Source of the DNA: Methanobrevibacter sp.
GTDB taxonomy: Archaea; Methanobacteriota; Methanobacteria; Methanobacteriales; Methanobacteriaceae
Reading direction: 5' to 3'
Assembly: GCA_017434525.1 (NCBI GenBank)
Contig: JAFRFD010000149.1
Coordinates: 41,869 to 105,868, forward strand
Length of the DNA stretch: 64,000 bases
The translations under genes were made by a program, and so were the position numbers. A model generated the notes under the pieces. The model did not search any database. It saw only the letters and a program-made list of their open reading frames with translations, and had not been told where the DNA came from. Shown piece by piece: positions 36,061-46,214 of the stretch. The first letter of the stretch is position 1; the number at the start of each line of letters is the position of its first letter.

Positions 36061-39000
36061 TTATCTTTTCTTCAAGAATGTGTTGCCATATATTGCACCC
36101 ATTGTAAACACGAACAAAAGCACAATCACCATTAAAGGATTTCCAGACTTGTTCTCTTCTAAAATAGAATATGAACCTTCTTTTAATTCTCCGTCTGATT
36201 GTTTTTGCTTACCTTCATCAGAAGTTGAGTTTGATTTTTGCTTTTTAGAAACATCTACGGAAACACTGGCATTATTGTTGGACAAATCAGGGTCGAAGTT
36301 GTCATTTGTTGCAACCACTTCATTTTTTGCAACCCCCACTTTTTTAGATATTGATTTGATTTTTAAAACCGCTGATTGACCAGCATCTAAAAAGTCCAAT
36401 GACCAAACATCATTTACCTTATCAAAATCCCCTGCACTTGCATGGAATGATTTTAAAGCTAATGAATCATCCATCATTTCCCTAACTTTAATGTTTTCTG
36501 CCACATCAGGTCCCCTGTTGGTGAGCTTGATTGAATAGCTTATCACATCCCCAACGGAATATTTGTACTTGGAAACTGTTTTTGTGATGGACAAATCGCT
36601 AGAAGGATATACGAACAAATAGCTTTCATCATCATTGTTGCTCATATCAGGATCAGGTTCGCTTGCCCAAACGTTAGCGACATTGGTAAAATTACCAGTG
36701 GCCTGAACTTTACAGACAATATCCAATTGTTTGGATTTGCCGTTGGCCAAATCTCCAACATTCCATATTGAATCCACATATTCGCCTTCACCAAATACTC
36801 CGACGATTGTTAATCCATTTGGAATGACATCACTGACAAATACTCCAGTTGCATCGTTTGGACCATTGTTAGTTACTACCAGACTCCATTTTATCAAATC
36901 AAGGTAATTTGCACCAGAAACATTTACTGACTTGATTAATGATAAATCTGCAATAGGATTGCCTGTGATGATTTCAGAATCCTTGTTGTTGGACCTATTC
37001 CAATCATATTGAGAAGGAACAACTTCAACGGAATTTCTGATAGTGCCTAAAGCTTTAACAACACAGAAAATGGTTAAAGATTCAGTGCCGCCATTTTTCA
37101 GATAATCAATTTCCCACAAACCATCAGAATACTGGCCGCCGGTACTGGTATAGTCAATATACTCCAATCCTTTAGGCAATACATCATAAACATTGATGAA
37201 TTCTGCATCATCAGGACCGTTGTTAGTAACAATGATTGACCATTCAATTACATCCCCATAATTTGGACTAGAATTATTTACGTTCTTAATTACGGCAAGG
37301 TCAGTTGATGGAGGAACCAAAACAGATTCATTAGCCACATTATTGGATACGTCAGGATCATATTCAGTTCCATTGATTTTTACAATATTGGTCAACATTC
37401 CAGTCTTGGTTACTTGACAGGTCAATTCCAAAGTCTGGCTTTCACCATTTTCAAGGCAGCATAGTGCCCAGACACCATTATCATAAAATCCTTTGGTTGC
37501 ATTGTAGCCTATTACTTTCAGCCCTTCAGGCAACATATCATCCACAGTAACTCCAGTTGCCTTATCTGGACCATTATTGAAAGCGATTATTGTCCATTTA
37601 ACAAATTGAAGATAATTTGTAAATGATGCATTTACCAGTTTCAATACAGACAAATCGGATGCATTTGCAACAGTGATGGTTGCATTATCCACATTATTGG
37701 ATTTATTATAATCAAACTCATTTCCAGTAACGGAAGCCTTGTTAACGGATATGCCAGTTGCATTAACTCTTGTAATTATATTTAAAGTTTTCATCTGGCC
37801 TTTATTTATTGCACCTGCATTCCAAACACCAGAATCATGATTATAACTACCCAAACCATCATCACTAACCCAAATTAAAGATTTAGGAAGCAAATCATTT
37901 ACAACAACACCTGTGGCATTATCCGGTCCGTTATTGACAACTTTAATTGTCCATTTAACTTCATCAGCGAAGTTAGGTGATGTGTTGTTAACGGATTTCA
38001 TTACTACCAAATCGGTTGCGGGTTTGACCAGGATGGATGCATCATCCCTGTTATTAGCAGGGTTGTGGTCATATTGGCCGCCGTTAACACGTGCCACATT
38101 GACAAAACTGCCAGTGATGTTTGCCTGAGAATAAATCTCAACAACAGCCTTACCGCCAACAGCCAAATCACCAATATCAATAACGCCATTGGAATACGGC
38201 TTAGTGGAATTCAAATAAACAAAACCACCAGGCAACAAATCATAAATCTTAACACCAGTAGCACTGTCAGGACCAAAATTAGACACAGTCAAAGTCCACT
38301 TAACCACATCAGTATAATTAACTACACTAGAGCTAACCTCCTTAACGATACCCAAATCACAGGCAGAATTCACGTTGATTGCTTTTTTGGCATTGTTGTT
38401 AGATTGAATCCAATCGAACTCATTTCCAGAAATTGAAGCCCTATTTTCAATGGTTCCTGTGGAATTAACTGTACATACGATAGTTAATCTGACATTGCCG
38501 TTCCTATTTAAATCTCCAATATTCCAAACTCCTGAATTATGATCATATTTACCTAAACCATCATCACTAACCCAAATTAAAGATTTAGGAAGAATATCGC
38601 GAACGACAACTCCTGTTGCATCATTGGGACCGTTATTGGATGCGATTAAAGTCCATTTAATATCGCTTGCAAAATTAGGTCTAGATTCATTGACCTCTTT
38701 TCTGATTGCTAAATCAGTAGCAGGCTTAACCAGAATGGATGCAGTATCCCTGTTATTTGCTGGGTTGTGGTCATATTGGCTGCCGTTAACACGTGCCACA
38801 TTGACAAAACTGCCAGTGATGTTTGCCTGAGAATAAATCTCAACGACAACCTTACCGCCAACAGCCAAATCACCAATATCAATAACACCATTGGAATACG
38901 GCTTACTGGAATCCAAATAAACAAAACCACCAGGCAACAAATCATAAATCTTAACACCAGTAGCATTATCAGGACCAAAATTAGACACAGTCAAAGTCCA

Positions 39001-41745
39001 CTTAACCACATCAGTATAATTAACAACACTAGAGCTAACCTCCTTAACGATGCCCAAATCGCAGGCAGGGTTGACTTTAATTATTTCACTATCGTGATTA
39101 TTGGCCTTATTATAGTCATACTGTTGTCCAGAAACTGTAACTTCGTTTTTAATATCTCCAGTGGCATTGACCCTACAGTCTATATTTAATATGGCCTTAC
39201 TGCCTTTATTCAAAGCTCCAATATTCCATTCTCCTGAATTATGATTATAACTGCCTAAACCGTCATCATAAACCCAAATTAAAGACCTTGGAAGTACATC
39301 CCTTGCAATAACGCCAGTGGCATTATCCGGACCATTGTTAACAACGGTAATTGTCCATCTTACTTTTCCGCCCAAGTTTACAACAGAAACATTTACTGCT
39401 TTTGTTACAGCCAAATCACAGGCAGAATCAACATTGATGTTTGATTGGTCATGATTATTGGTCAAATCATGGTCATGTTCATCAGCGGTTATGTTTACGT
39501 CATTTGTAATTTCACCAGTCTTGTTTACAGTAGTTCTTATTTTTACGATATATATTTCACCAACTTCTAAAAAATCAATTTTCAAGGTACCAGTAGTTGA
39601 ATTATACGCGCCATTGGTATTGTCATCAAGATATATAAGGCCTTCAGGCAAAATATCCCTTATAACAACATTGGTAGCATTATTCGGACCGTTATTTGTG
39701 ATGTTCAATGTCCATACTACAATATCGCCGTAGTTGATTTCCTCTGAAGCTACTGCTTTTCTCACTTTATTGTCAATTTGCGGAATGACTGAAAATGTTG
39801 TAGCATTGGTTATTGCCTTATAGTAAGTATCTTCAAAGTGTACTGCGGAAACATAATATTTCCCAACTTTTAAGTTGTTTAAAGTATCGGACACTTCTCC
39901 AAAACAGTTTGACTTCAATGTTTTGTTATATACGACACTACCGTCTTCATGAGTTACTGTCAATAATACGTCCATATTGTATTCACGATCATCTTGATAG
40001 AGATGACCATTTGTTGTAGCTCCCAATACTGGGGTTTCGCCGTTGATTTCTATAAATTGATTATTGGCGGCGTTATATATTGCATTTGAGATGGCCAAAT
40101 CACCATATTTTGCAATATTGTTTCCCCCATAGATTGTGGAACCGATGACTTCACTTTCACCGCAATAAATATCTTCGGCAAAAATTGGTAACCTGTACAC
40201 CCATGCCTGATTTTGATGGAATGTATTTCCGGTTAATTTCAATTTTGTTCCGTATTTATCATAATAAATCGCACTGCCGTTTCTTGCGGTATTCAAATAA
40301 AATTCGTTATTGTCAATGACCGCTTTAGTACTGTTGATATAAATTGCTCCGCCCAATCCATCGTCCAACTTATCAGCATCCGGAATGGCATGATTAGACC
40401 TAAATGATGAATCTTTAATTTGGGCATCAGTACCGTTGATGAACACCGCTCCGCCATCAACATTTGCAATATTGCTTTCAAATGAGGAGTTTTTAATACT
40501 AACTGAAACAGCATTAATATTAATAGCCCCACCATTTTGTGAAGCAGTATTGTTTTTAAATTCTGAGTCACTAATATCAACATTTTCTCCAATCAATTGT
40601 ACTGCACCACCGATTGGAGCGGAATTTCCCTCAAAATGAGATCCTTCAATTTTTAAATTCATTTTATTGTATTCATAACCTGTTGACAACGCGCCACCGT
40701 ATTCAGTTGCAGTATTGTTTATGAAAGTACAGTTTTTAATTAGTCCTGATGCGTGGTAGGTTAATGCACCGCCCTGCGCTGCGGAATTGTTTATGAAAAT
40801 GCAATTCTCATAGACAACGCCATCACGGACACAACCTGCACCTCCATGAGCCTCCTCATCTTTCGGCTGCACATAATTATTGTAAAATTTACAATTATAC
40901 ACATAACCTCTTGCGAGCCCGCTATTCAATCCGAGTTGAATTGCACCCCCATATGGAATCACACCATCAATATCATTATATGCGGTGTTTGAATCAAATG
41001 TACAATTAATGACCCGTGTATTATCCCCAAAAACCGAAATTGCACCAGCATATTGTACTACATGATTTTTAAGGAATTGGCAATTTTCAATCAACAGGTT
41101 TGCGGATAAATTCTCATTGTAATTTGTGGAAATTGCCGCACCCCTATATGCAAGACAATTTTCAAAAATACAGTTTTTTATTGTTACATTAACCGCCTTT
41201 ACATGAATTGCGCCGTAATACTCTATTTGATTTGAATTAATGATATTTAAATTATTGAATGAAGAACCTTTAGCCGCTGCGCTAACAAAGAAAATCCTGG
41301 ATAAATTTTTACAATCCAATGTTGCCATCGAATCAGAAGTGAAACTTATACTTTTGGTCAGATAAATTTCATCATACTTGTTTTCAGATTCAAAAGTACC
41401 TTCCAATTTAATTGTATCCCCATCATTTGCACTTGTTATAGCATTTCTAATATCAGAAAATTTACCTCCATTTAATAAATTAATTGTATTGCCCAAAACC
41501 ACATTGTCTTGAGCCCTGCTTAATGAATTATCTTCATCTAAATTCGTATCTAATACATTTTCTTGAGAATTTTCTAGCTTATCTTCCACATTTAATTCAC
41601 TCTCAATTCCAGATACTGTTTGATCCATATCGGATGCACATGCATCATCAATACCCACTCCAATTGAAGTGAATATCAATATGACAAACAGTAATGAAAT
41701 TAAAAAGTGTTTGCTAATAGATATTTTTTGACTATTTTTAAACAT
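36061..41745 (-). CDS. Giant adhesin-like surface protein with beta-helix and ten DUF11 repeats
   Basis: This is a 1894-residue protein. A signal peptide spans about 10-36 (FLISLLFVILIF). Residues about 75-530 form a right-handed beta-helix of short turns with GGAI and NCTFINNTA motifs (polymorphic outer-membrane repeat type). One Ig-like domain follows (about 575-655), then ten DUF11 domains of about 117 residues (each with NNGP..ATGV, DLLP and ANN..D), a hydrophilic linker and a C-terminal membrane anchor ending FLKKR. Domains 3 and 5 are nearly identical. AGGTGAT precedes the ATG. Such proteins decorate Methanobrevibacter cells and are thought to bind host or microbial partners; the ligand is unknown. 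Confidence 0.92.
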   Translation of the reverse strand: MFKNSQKISISKHFLISLLFVILIFTSIGVGIDDACASDMDQTVSGIESELNVEDKLENSQENVLDTNLDEDNSLSRAQDNVVLGNTINLLNGGKFSDIRNAITSANDGDTIKLEGTFESENKYDEIYLTKSISFTSDSMATLDCKNLSRIFFVSAAAKGSSFNNLNIINSNQIEYYGAIHVKAVNVTIKNCIFENCLAYRGAAISTNYNENLSANLLIENCQFLKNHVVQYAGAISVFGDNTRVINCTFDSNTAYNDIDGVIPYGGAIQLGLNSGLARGYVYNCKFYNNYVQPKDEEAHGGAGCVRDGVVYENCIFINNSAAQGGALTYHASGLIKNCTFINNTATEYGGALSTGYEYNKMNLKIEGSHFEGNSAPIGGAVQLIGENVDISDSEFKNNTASQNGGAININAVSVSIKNSSFESNIANVDGGAVFINGTDAQIKDSSFRSNHAIPDADKLDDGLGGAIYINSTKAVIDNNEFYLNTARNGSAIYYDKYGTKLKLTGNTFHQNQAWVYRLPIFAEDIYCGESEVIGSTIYGGNNIAKYGDLAISNAIYNAANNQFIEINGETPVLGATTNGHLYQDDREYNMDVLLTVTHEDGSVVYNKTLKSNCFGEVSDTLNNLKVGKYYVSAVHFEDTYYKAITNATTFSVIPQIDNKVRKAVASEEINYGDIVVWTLNITNNGPNNATNVVIRDILPEGLIYLDDNTNGAYNSTTGTLKIDFLEVGEIYIVKIRTTVNKTGEITNDVNITADEHDHDLTNNHDQSNINVDSACDLAVTKAVNVSVVNLGGKVRWTITVVNNGPDNATGVIARDVLPRSLIWVYDDGLGSYNHNSGEWNIGALNKGSKAILNIDCRVNATGDIKNEVTVSGQQYDYNKANNHDSEIIKVNPACDLGIVKEVSSSVVNYTDVVKWTLTVSNFGPDNATGVKIYDLLPGGFVYLDSSKPYSNGVIDIGDLAVGGKVVVEIYSQANITGSFVNVARVNGSQYDHNPANNRDTASILVKPATDLAIRKEVNESRPNFASDIKWTLIASNNGPNDATGVVVRDILPKSLIWVSDDGLGKYDHNSGVWNIGDLNRNGNVRLTIVCTVNSTGTIENRASISGNEFDWIQSNNNAKKAINVNSACDLGIVKEVSSSVVNYTDVVKWTLTVSNFGPDSATGVKIYDLLPGGFVYLNSTKPYSNGVIDIGDLAVGGKAVVEIYSQANITGSFVNVARVNGGQYDHNPANNRDDASILVKPATDLVVMKSVNNTSPNFADEVKWTIKVVNNGPDNATGVVVNDLLPKSLIWVSDDGLGSYNHDSGVWNAGAINKGQMKTLNIITRVNATGISVNKASVTGNEFDYNKSNNVDNATITVANASDLSVLKLVNASFTNYLQFVKWTIIAFNNGPDKATGVTVDDMLPEGLKVIGYNATKGFYDNGVWALCCLENGESQTLELTCQVTKTGMLTNIVKINGTEYDPDVSNNVANESVLVPPSTDLAVIKNVNNSSPNYGDVIEWSIIVTNNGPDDAEFINVYDVLPKGLEYIDYTSTGGQYSDGLWEIDYLKNGGTESLTIFCVVKALGTIRNSVEVVPSQYDWNRSNNKDSEIITGNPIADLSLIKSVNVSGANYLDLIKWSLVVTNNGPNDATGVFVSDVIPNGLTIVGVFGEGEYVDSIWNVGDLANGKSKQLDIVCKVQATGNFTNVANVWASEPDPDMSNNDDESYLFVYPSSDLSITKTVSKYKYSVGDVISYSIKLTNRGPDVAENIKVREMMDDSLALKSFHASAGDFDKVNDVWSLDFLDAGQSAVLKIKSISKKVGVAKNEVVATNDNFDPDLSNNNASVSVDVSKKQKSNSTSDEGKQKQSDGELKEGSYSILEENKSGNPLMVIVLLFVFTMGAIYGNTFLKKR
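38022..39068 (-). repeat. Direct repeats inside the adhesin gene, 702 bp apart
   Basis: Two nearly identical segments of about 345 bp (38022-38366 and 38724-39068) encode DUF11 domains 5 and 3. The 702-bp period equals 234 codons, two DUF11 domains, and keeps the frame. Domains 2, 4 and 6 form a second related set between them. This is the mark of a recent tandem duplication of a two-domain unit. Confidence 0.9.
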
Positions 41746-42203
41746 TTAAATCACCTTTGAGGACGATTACAACCATTAATTAGCAAAACTATTAACTAGC
41801 AATTAAACTTTTTATTTTAGCTTAATTTTAAAAAATAATAATCCTTCAATAATAAATTTAACAATAAAAGAAAATTTGATAGAATCAACCTTTTTGGCCA
41901 TCTAACACAGAGATATTTTTGATAAATATCCTGCCACAAATTACCTGATATCATAATTTAATACTTCAAATTAAATTTTCATAAAACTCCATTAAATTTA
42001 ACTTAAAATAAAAGATAATCATTTTAAATCCTCAAAAAAGTTATTAAACATCAAAATATTTAAATCTATGCTTTAAACTGAATTAAAATCTATAAATCAA
42101 AAAAATATACTATTTGAAACGAAATTTAATGAACCGATATTAAAAAAATATTTTAGTTATAAAAATTATAATTATATATTAATCAATGTTAAGGTAAAGA
42201 GAT
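41746..42203. other. 458-nt divergent intergenic region between adhesin and PMBR-like gene
   Basis: Very A/T-rich and without a convincing gene. A TATA-like ATTATATATTA at about 42170-42181 lies upstream of the rightward gene. The adhesin promoter must lie near the other end but no single element stands out. Confidence 0.5.
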
Positions 42204-43337
42204 ATGAAAAAACAAATTGCAATACTACTACTGGCCATACTAATTATTGCCCCGTTAGTTCAGGATGTGGCCGCATCAAAGACCGTGTATATAACTTCAG
42301 ACAATATTGTTGACCACGATACTGACGTTAAAATGTTAAACTCCATAAAGAAGTATATCGAAGAAATTAGTGGAGGAAGTCTCCAAGTAATCGTAGATAA
42401 TCAGGCTCCGGCACCTGGTGAAGGGTATCGGGCCATACAGGTAACAAGTGATATAAGTATTTGTCTAGCCGCAGCGGATGCAGGTAACTTCTATCAGTTA
42501 GCGAAAAACTCTGCAACCACAGATAAACAGTTTGTTTTAATAAATACTGGAGATTATGATTTGGACAATCACAGTAATTACCTTAGAAGGGCATGGGATG
42601 ACAACTACTCCAATGAAAGTTTAATGGGAATCCGTGACCCTGGAACATTGCTTAAAAACTCCGGAATTTACTATATACAACCACTAAAAGAATTCCCAGA
42701 TAATGGAAAAAACGGCTATATAGACAGATATGATGAAGAAATGAACAAAAAAATAGCTCAGGATATTGTTGACATCGTGAACGGACATGCAAATGATACA
42801 AAAATCCTAAGCGATAACTTAATTGTAACAAATAAGATATCCCCTTCAGCAATGGCAAATGCAAGTAAAGCATTAATAAACAGCAATGACACTGAAATGA
42901 ATGGAACTTATGGAAATTATACTGCAGCACAGCTTTTATATCAAACAAGCTCCTACCTAAATGGAAATGGATTGGATATTCCTCATTCATTTAACGGACC
43001 GGAAAAACCAATGGGAATTTCCTTTTTAGTGAAAGACACTTATTCAATTTATGATTACATGAATATGGCAGGAATTGTTAGGAATTACATGGATGCCAAC
43101 GGAAGGGCTCCAGACTCAATTGAATATGAAGGTGCGCACATCAGTTATTATGATTTGTTATACAACTTTGCAAAAATAACCCAGAATCATACAGATGCAA
43201 AACATATGGGCTTCAATCAAGAATATAAGTTCGAAAAAGTCAATGATTCAATATTATTGCATATTTTCCCATTTGTTTTAATTTTGTTTGTATTATTCCT
43301 TGCATATTTGGGATATCAAAAGATTAGGAGATTTTAA
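42204..43337 (+). CDS. Exported, membrane-anchored protein with pseudomurein-binding-like repeat
   Basis: This 377-residue protein has a signal peptide (about 1-24, ending VAAS) and a C-terminal membrane helix (about 350-370) before KIRRF. Residues about 290-335 (IYDYMNMAGIVRNYMDANGR, then APDSIEYEG and YYDLLYNFAKI) match the pattern of pseudomurein-binding repeats. The large middle part (about 25-285) is unrecognised. It probably sits outside the membrane and contacts the cell wall. AAGGTA precedes the ATG. aqpM follows 28 nt later. Confidence 0.75.
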   Translation: MKKQIAILLLAILIIAPLVQDVAASKTVYITSDNIVDHDTDVKMLNSIKKYIEEISGGSLQVIVDNQAPAPGEGYRAIQVTSDISICLAAADAGNFYQLAKNSATTDKQFVLINTGDYDLDNHSNYLRRAWDDNYSNESLMGIRDPGTLLKNSGIYYIQPLKEFPDNGKNGYIDRYDEEMNKKIAQDIVDIVNGHANDTKILSDNLIVTNKISPSAMANASKALINSNDTEMNGTYGNYTAAQLLYQTSSYLNGNGLDIPHSFNGPEKPMGISFLVKDTYSIYDYMNMAGIVRNYMDANGRAPDSIEYEGAHISYYDLLYNFAKITQNHTDAKHMGFNQEYKFEKVNDSILLHIFPFVLILFVLFLAYLGYQKIRRF

Positions 43338-43365
43338 TGATAAATAAGCATAATAGAGGTAAAAT

Positions 43366-44049
43366 ATGAGAAGATATATCGCAGAATTAATAGGAACAAT
43401 GGTTCTTGTTTTATTTGGTTGTGGAAGTGCAGCCATAGCCGGACCAGTATTAGGAAACCTTGGAATAGCATTAGCATTTGGTTTATCCATCGTAGCTATG
43501 GCATATGTTATTGGAGACATTTCAGGATGCCACATCAACCCTGCTGTTTCAATAGGAATGTGGATTGATGGAAGAATGGATGCAAAAGACTTAATCCTAT
43601 ACATCGTATTCCAATGTATTGGAGCAATAATCGGTATTGCAATCTTGGCGGCAATCATTAACTCCGCTCCAAGTCTTGGAGGCTACATGACCACAGGATT
43701 AGGTGCAAACGGATTTGGTTCCGCATCAAGTGTCGGTCTTAATGTTGTGGGAGCAATTATCGTAGAAATTATTTTAACCTTTGTATTCGTATTCACAGTT
43801 CTTGGAGTTACCAAAAAATCAGAAAATGGAGCCGTTGCAGGTATTGTAATTGGTTTAACACTTGCATTCGTACACATCATGGGAATTCCATTGACCGGTA
43901 CTTCAGTTAACCCTGCAAGAAGTTTAGCACCTGCATTGTTCTTAGGCGGTCAAGCATTACAACAAGTTTGGGTATTCATTTTGGCACCTATTGTCGGTGC
44001 AGTGATTGCAGGTTTGTTATACAAAGGATTAATCTCAGAGGATGCTTAA
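43366..44049 (+). CDS. aqpM: Aquaporin (AqpM-type)
   Basis: This 227-residue channel has six membrane helices and both NPA boxes: HINPAVSIG (about 56-64) and SVNPARSLAP. The internal two-fold repeat is clear. Archaeal AqpM passes water and, weakly, glycerol or small gases. AGAGGTAAA precedes the ATG. It may share the PMBR-like gene's transcript. A hairpin and T-run end it. Confidence 0.95.
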   Translation: MRRYIAELIGTMVLVLFGCGSAAIAGPVLGNLGIALAFGLSIVAMAYVIGDISGCHINPAVSIGMWIDGRMDAKDLILYIVFQCIGAIIGIAILAAIINSAPSLGGYMTTGLGANGFGSASSVGLNVVGAIIVEIILTFVFVFTVLGVTKKSENGAVAGIVIGLTLAFVHIMGIPLTGTSVNPARSLAPALFLGGQALQQVWVFILAPIVGAVIAGLLYKGLISEDA

Positions 44050-44055
44050 ATCCTC
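44038..44055 (+). terminator. Hairpin terminator of aqpM
   Basis: GAGGAT and ATCCTC flank GCTTAA, followed by TTACCTTTTCTTTTTTTT. The stop codon lies in the loop. Confidence 0.72.
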
Positions 44056-44201
44056 TTACCTTTTCTTTTTTTTAAAAATTTTAATTATCGCCACAATTGT
44101 CTTTTTAACTAACTAAACCGCCCATTATCCAATTCAAAAAAAATCATATTAATTAAAATTTAAATAATATTGAAAGGATACATTATATATAAGGTGAATA
44201 T

Positions 44202-44879
44202 ATGAAAATTGTTATTGCAATTGGAGGATCAATTTTACTCAAAGAATATGATTGTAAAAAATTCCAAGACTACAGTGCTATTTTAAAAGATTTGGCAAAA
44301 GAGCATGAACTATTTGTTGTTGTAGGCGGTGGCAAACCGGCAAGAGACTATATTGGAGTAGTTCGTGATTTGGGTGCTGGTGAAGCACAATGCGATGATA
44401 TTGGAATTGAAGTAACAAGAATCAATGCAAAATTAATGTTGTCTGCACTTGGTGATGCGGCTTATCAAAGAGTTCCTCATAACTTCCAGGAAGCATTGGA
44501 ATTCTCAGCTTCCGGGAAAATTATTGTTATGGGCGGAACCGAACCTGCACACAGTACCGATGCAGTATCAGCAATATTGGCGGAATACATCAATGCGGAC
44601 AAACTCATAAACTTAACCTCAGTTGATGGGATGTATACTAAAGACCCTAATAAGTTTGATGATGCTGAACTTGTCCCGGAAATTACCGCAACAGATTTAC
44701 TTGAATTTTTAAGTGGAAAGGACGTTAAAGCCGGAACTTATGAATTCTTTGACACAACTGCAGTTCAAATGATTAAAAGGTCCAATCTGGAAACCGTGAT
44801 AACCAATGGATTTGAACCTGAAAATCTCATCAAAGCTGTAAATGGCGAAAATATCGGAACCAAAGTCATCAGCGAATAG
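44202..44879 (+). CDS. pyrH: UMP kinase (archaeal type)
   Basis: This 225-residue amino-acid-kinase-fold enzyme makes UDP from UMP. Signs are [12 protein letters not shown] at the N-terminus, [31 protein letters not shown] and [15 protein letters not shown]. The short archaeal N-terminus without the bacterial extension is present. AAGGTGA precedes the ATG. The TatD-like gene starts 8 nt after the stop. Confidence 0.95.
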   Translation: MKIVIAIGGSILLKEYDCKKFQDYSAILKDLAKEHELFVVVGGGKPARDYIGVVRDLGAGEAQCDDIGIEVTRINAKLMLSALGDAAYQRVPHNFQEALEFSASGKIIVMGGTEPAHSTDAVSAILAEYINADKLINLTSVDGMYTKDPNKFDDAELVPEITATDLLEFLSGKDVKAGTYEFFDTTAVQMIKRSNLETVITNGFEPENLIKAVNGENIGTKVISE

Positions 44880-44887
44880 GTGAAAAA

Positions 44888-45676
44888 GTGAATAACCTTA
44901 TTGACATCGGTCTAAACTTGATGCATTCTTCATTTAAAAAGGATAGGGTGGAAATTATTGAAGAAGCAAAAAAGGTTGGCGTTAATAAATTTATTATCAC
45001 AGGAACCAATGTTCACTCAAGCCAAATGGCTGCCGAATACGCATCAAAATATCCGGAAACCCTATTTTCAACATCAGGAGTCCATCCTCATGATGCAAAA
45101 ACATGTAATGGACATACAATGTTTGAACTGGAAAAAATATCCAACAAGGATTGCGTTGTAGCCATTGGGGAATGCGGTCTTGATTACAATAGAAACTTTT
45201 CACCACAGGATTTGCAAAGAAAATGGTTTGAAGCACAAATAGAAGTTGCTGAGAGAACCAATTTGCCTTTATTCTTACATGAAAGAGAAGCTCACAAAGA
45301 CCTATACGATATCCTAAAAAGGCACGACAGCATTATTGAAAAATCCGTTGTTCACTGCTTTACAGGAACCAAACAAGAAGCGCAAAATTACATTGATTTA
45401 GGTTGCTATATTGGTGTTACAGGATGGATTTGCGATATGAAAAGAGGCAGGGAACTGCAAGAGGCCGTTAGCGTAATCCCTCTAGAAAAATTGATGATAG
45501 AAACAGACGCACCATTTTTAATACCTAAAAACTTTGATAAAAAACCTAAAAAAAATAGAAATGAACCAAAATATTTACCTCATATCCTCGAAACAATTGC
45601 ACTATGCATGGGCATAGATACGGAAGAATTAGCCCTTCAAGTTACTAAAAATACAAAAGAATTTTTTAAAATTTAA
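44888..45676 (+). CDS. TatD-family hydrolase
   Basis: In this 262-residue TIM-barrel metal hydrolase, classical TatD motifs are complete except that the first reads IDIGLNL where HxH is usual. The others are STSGVHPHDA, IGECGLDYNRNFSP, LFLHEREAH, VHCFTG and IETDAPFL. The HxH replacement is unusual and could lower metal binding at one site. The start is GTG, with AGGTGAAAAA just upstream. It is co-transcribed with pyrH. Confidence 0.9.
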   Translation: MNNLIDIGLNLMHSSFKKDRVEIIEEAKKVGVNKFIITGTNVHSSQMAAEYASKYPETLFSTSGVHPHDAKTCNGHTMFELEKISNKDCVVAIGECGLDYNRNFSPQDLQRKWFEAQIEVAERTNLPLFLHEREAHKDLYDILKRHDSIIEKSVVHCFTGTKQEAQNYIDLGCYIGVTGWICDMKRGRELQEAVSVIPLEKLMIETDAPFLIPKNFDKKPKKNRNEPKYLPHILETIALCMGIDTEELALQVTKNTKEFFKI

Positions 45677-45689
45677 AGGAGATGAAAAA

Positions 45690-45881
45690 ATGGCAGTAGA
45701 CCCTCACAAACATTGTCCAATATGTGGAACTCCAATTCCATTAAATGAACTTGTATGCTCACCAGATTGTCAAAAAGTCTGGGATGCAAGATTAAGCCAA
45801 AGAAAAAGATCACAAATAATTCTATATGTAGTTATTGCGATATTTTTAATAATTTGGGCAGTAATGACCTTCATGAAATAG
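45690..45881 (+). CDS. Small zinc-ribbon membrane protein (DUF2116-like)
   Basis: This 63-residue protein has two CxxC/Cx3-type pairs (HCPICGTPI and CSPDCQKVW) for one zinc, a basic hinge, and one membrane helix (about 42-60). AAAGGAGATG lies before the ATG. It is recurrent in methanogens near TatD-like genes; function unknown. Confidence 0.85.
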   Translation: MAVDPHKHCPICGTPIPLNELVCSPDCQKVWDARLSQRKRSQIILYVVIAIFLIIWAVMTFMK

Positions 45882-45889
45882 TGATGTAA

Positions 45890-46213
45890 ATGATTTTAAC
45901 CTCTGCGAATACCTTAGAAACGAAAGAGATAATCGAATATAAAGGATTGGTAACAGGAGAATCATTGATTGGATCCAACATTTATAAAGATTTATTTTCA
46001 GGTGTTAGAGACGTTGTAGCTGGAAGAACATCACAATATGAAGATGAACTTCAAAAAGCAAGAAATATCGCGCTTAAAAGCATGGAAGAAAAAGCGGAAA
46101 GTTTAGGAGCCAATGCAATTATTGGACTGAAAATTTCTTATGATAACCTTGGAGGAACCATGGGAAATACAATTCTTGTAACTGCATACGGTACTGCTGT
46201 AAAAGCTGAATAA
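45890..46213 (+). CDS. YbjQ-family (DUF74) putative heavy-metal-binding protein
   Basis: This 107-residue protein has the YbjQ signature: [17 protein letters not shown], a central [32 protein letters not shown] and VTAYGTAV. The family forms pentamers, and its role is unproven. It starts 8 nt after the zinc-ribbon gene and ends 1 nt before the next gene, which ends in a similar domain. Confidence 0.92.
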   Translation: MILTSANTLETKEIIEYKGLVTGESLIGSNIYKDLFSGVRDVVAGRTSQYEDELQKARNIALKSMEEKAESLGANAIIGLKISYDNLGGTMGNTILVTAYGTAVKAE

Positions 46214-46214
46214 C

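Noticed and set aside
38022..39068. Regular repeats considered as a CRISPR array
   Set aside because: The copies are about 345 bp, 702 bp apart and in frame within a coding region; there are no short repeats with unique spacers and no cas genes.
37913..39189. A set of similar rightward reading frames with internal resemblance
   Set aside because: They mirror the duplicated DUF11 domains on the other strand; their similarity comes from the adhesin repeats.
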